A stretch of 10,000 nucleotides of DNA from Chrysomallon squamiferum. Lineage: Eukaryota > Mollusca > Gastropoda > Neomphalida > Peltospiridae. The notes beneath the pieces were generated by a model. That model saw nothing but the letters and a program-made list of their open reading frames with translations. It did not search any database and was not told where the DNA came from. How positions within the stretch are numbered: the first letter of the stretch is position 1; every line of letters starts with the position of its first letter. The stretch is taken from assembly GCA_012295275.1 (NCBI GenBank), contig CM022667.1:14944668-14954667 (forward strand), given 5' to 3'. Made by a program: the position numbers and the translations under genes. Positions 8,601-10,000 of the stretch are shown here, in pieces.

Positions 8601-8720
8601 ATTTTCCTTTTTAGTTCTTGTTTTCAGCAATATGAAACGTACTTGGAACTTAACAGCACAAATACATCTATAAAGACTACGCCATCATAATCGAAGTATT
8701 CCATTCTGAACTGGAAGCCA
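8601..8720 (+). other. Short low-copy island with a strong acceptor-like site
   Basis: A long pyrimidine tract (TTTTCCTTTTTAGTTCTTGTTTTCAG) ends with AG near 8628, one of the best 3' splice site matches in the window. The frame after it gives QYETYLELNSTNTSIKTTPS and then TAA at about 8688. If real, this would be a short terminal exon. No domain is recognisable and the downstream CUB exon on the same strand argues against a gene end here, unless this is another gene. Confidence 0.2.
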
Positions 8721-8731
8721 CAACGTCACTG

Positions 8732-8732
<1 letters not shown>

Positions 8733-8773
<41 letters not shown>

Positions 8774-8790
8774 TTTATTTTTATTATTTG
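8733..8790. repeat. (ATT)n microsatellite with TTTTA tail
   Basis: About 13 ATT units at 8733-8773, then TTTTATTTTTATTATTTG and a short TG run to about 8798. Confidence 0.95.
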
Positions 8791-8814
8791 TGTGTGTGCT
8801 TGTATATTTGAATG

Positions 8815-8910
8815 TATAAATAGATCGCGATAGACTGATAAATAGATAGGTATTAGGTAGATAAATACATAAATATTGATAGACACAAACAGATACACAG
8901 ACAGGATAAT
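8815..8910. repeat. Decayed GATA/GACA-type tetranucleotide repeat
   Basis: Recurring TAGATA, GATAAATAGATAGG, GATAGACACA and ACAGATACACAGACAGG words leading up to the CUB exon. A degenerate tetranucleotide repeat in the presumed preceding intron. Confidence 0.75.
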
Positions 8911-8938
8911 ATTTTTCGTATAACTTACTTTTGTCGAG

Positions 8939-9114
8939 GAAGACACACACGGTTTTACAAACATGTTGAGGTTTTTCAGCGAGTCGGAAGTGACTGGGTG
9001 TGGTGGGAACACGTCAGCGTGGGAGTCGTCTGACAACAACGTCGTCGTCATGTTCAGATCTGATTCGGCCATCACCAGACTTGGCTTCCAGCCAAAGTAT
9101 TTTCAACTACCAGG
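8939..9114 (+). CDS. Internal exon encoding the C-terminal half of a CUB domain
   Basis: Read from GAA at 8939, this stretch gives 58 complete codons plus two bases with no stop. The product matches the second half of a CUB domain, an extracellular beta-sandwich module used for protein and glycan binding in secreted proteases, receptors and matrix proteins. Visible hallmarks are TGCGG around residues 19-23, giving the last conserved cysteine (C21), then [18 protein letters not shown] at residues 33-50, the typical F-x-SD-S...GF strand, followed by QPKYF. N24-T-S is a possible N-glycosylation site, as expected outside the cell. An in-frame TAA at 8921-8923 bounds the exon on the left. The acceptor is either AG at 8937-8938 or AG at 8941-8942, after a T-rich stretch. 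The right edge is CAGG|GTGAGA. The exon is more GC-balanced than its surroundings. The first CUB half (two cysteines, the YP..Y region) is absent, so the parent protein cannot be named. The domain call is strong, the exact edges less so. Confidence 0.85.
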
Positions 9115-9120
9115 GTGAGA
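9115..9120 (+). other. Splice donor (GTGAGA) after the CUB exon
   Basis: The CUB reading frame reaches CCA GG and meets GTGAGA, a good match to the metazoan 5' splice site GTRAGT. If the site is not used, the frame stops at once at TGA 9116-9118, so an unspliced transcript would end two residues after the Pro codon. A true protein end at this TGA is the alternative. I favour splicing because a CUB domain half this short should be one of several exons, but no downstream exon is inside the window. Confidence 0.6.
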
Positions 9121-9340
9121 CTCTGTGTGCGTGTGTGTGCGTGCGCGCGTGTGTGTCTGTGTGTGTATGTGTGGGTGTGTGTGTTTGTGTGCGTGTGTGT
9201 GCGTGTGTGTGTGTGTCTGTGTGTATCTGTGTGTGTGTCTCTGTGTGTGTATGTGTGTGTGTGTGTGTGTGTGTTTGTGTGTGTCTCTGTGTGTGTGTGT
9301 CTGTGTGTGTGTGTGTCAGAGAGAGAGAGAGAGAGAGAGA
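9121..9340 (+). repeat. Compound (TG)n-(AG)n microsatellite at the intron start
   Basis: About 195 bases of TG-rich repeat run from 9121 to 9316, interrupted by single C, A or T substitutions (TGTGCG, TCTGTG, TATGTG, TTTGTG) and containing a short GCGCGC patch near 9144. A pure AG run follows at 9318-9340. The tract starts within a few bases of the CUB exon donor, so the pre-mRNA would carry a UG-rich block followed by AG repeats. The Cys/Val-rich open frames through here (starting near 9000, 9115 and 9125) are translations of the repeat, not genes. Confidence 0.95.
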
Positions 9341-9372
9341 ATTACAATATAACGCCCATCTAATTTACTAAA

Positions 9373-10000
9373 TTCTACAGTGAGAGAAATGTGTTTTAAT
9401 TATTTGTTAGTTTATTTATTTAATAAGTTCTACAGTGAGAAATGTGTTTTAATTATTTGTTAGTTTATTTATTTAATAAGTTCTACAGTGAGAAATGTGT
9501 TTTAATTATTTGTTAGTTTATTTATTTAATAAGTTCTACAGTGAGAAATATGTTTTAATTATTTGTTTGTTTATTTATTTAATAAGTTCTACAGTGAGAA
9601 ATGTGTTTTAATTATATGTTTGTTTATTTAATAAGTTCTACAGTGAGAGAAATGTGTTTTAATTGTATGTTTGTTTATTTATTTAATAAGTTCTACAGTG
9701 AGAAATATGTTTTAATTGTATGTTTGTTTATTTATTTAATAAGTTCTACAGTGAGAAATGTGTTTTAATTGTATGTTTGTTTATTTATTTAATAAGTTCT
9801 ACAGTGAGAAATGTGTTTTAATTGTATGTTTATTTATTTAATAAGTTCTACAGTGAGAGAAATGTGTTTTAATTGTATGTTTATTTATTTAATAAGTTCT
9901 ACAGTAAGAGAAATGTGTTATAATTGTATGTTTATTTATTTAATAAGTTCTACAGTGAGAAATGTGTTTTAATTGTATGTTTAATTATTTAAGTAATAAG
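9373..10000. repeat. Minisatellite, unit about 53 bp, at least 12 copies, open at the window end
   Basis: A head-to-tail array whose unit begins TTCTACAGTGAGAAATGTG, continues with TTTTAATT and a variable middle block, and ends with a TTTATTTATTT-AATAAG stretch. TTCTACAG starts at 9373, 9428, 9481, 9534, 9587, 9636, 9691, 9744, 9797, 9846, 9897 and 9948, giving spacings of 49-55. Length differences come from GAGA versus GAGAGA and from the number of TTTA steps. The last bases, AATAAG, show the array continues beyond the window. No reading frame stays open through it. If the CUB gene extends rightwards, the array is intronic. Confidence 0.97.

Noticed and set aside
8677-9075. Minus-strand 132-codon frame as a coding gene
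   Set aside because: Its non-repetitive part is the complement of the plus-strand CUB exon, and the rest reads an ATT microsatellite as Ile. An in-frame TGA lies just upstream of its start.
9000-9371. Cys/Val-rich frames resembling a cysteine-rich peptide
   Set aside because: They translate the TG microsatellite; the cysteine spacing is set by the dinucleotide period. The longest one runs through the CUB exon in the wrong frame.

Overview
This window looks like AT-rich, non-coding-dominated DNA from a metazoan. The base composition, the very high density of long simple repeats ((CT)n, (GA)n, (AAT)n, (AAC)n, (TG)n, poly(A)/poly(T)) and the interrupted coding structure exclude a bacterial, archaeal or phage source. 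The repeat spectrum plus an extracellular CUB domain would fit a mollusc, and a cephalopod such as octopus is my best guess. That assignment is inference only; nothing here is diagnostic.

Layout. 1-384: low-copy sequence carrying perfect CRE and E-box palindromes. 385-610: a 25-bp satellite of about nine units. 611-3100: AT-rich intergenic or intronic sequence broken by (GT)n, a degenerate tetranucleotide field, (CT)51 and a CA/TA/CA compound tract. 3100-3700: the most GC-balanced non-coding island, with a TATATAAG box and splice-like sites (possible promoter, unproven). 3700-5440: GA and trinucleotide repeats around two small low-copy islands. 5440-6870: AT-rich low-copy DNA with long A and T runs. 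6874-7117: two (CT)n blocks joined by pyrimidine-rich DNA. 7118-7560: low-copy. 7569-8215: a hairpin-forming TTG/AAC pair, then more than 500 bp of imperfect trinucleotide repeat. 8216-8930: short low-copy islands between ATT tracts.

The one convincing gene element is a plus-strand exon at about 8939-9114. It encodes the C-terminal half of a CUB domain and ends at a GTGAGA splice donor. The intron that follows opens with about 195 bases of UG-rich repeat (transcript sense), then an AG run, then a minisatellite of about 53 bp units in at least 12 copies that runs off the window end. The first half of the CUB domain was not found here and probably lies in an upstream exon.

Most long open frames are low-complexity readings of microsatellites (poly-Ser/Leu, poly-Arg/Glu, poly-Ile, Cys/Val) and are not annotated as genes. 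The longest frame that looks least repetitive at one end (minus strand, 8677-9075) is the antisense shadow of the CUB exon. I see no tRNA, rRNA, CRISPR array, intact transposon or multi-gene system.
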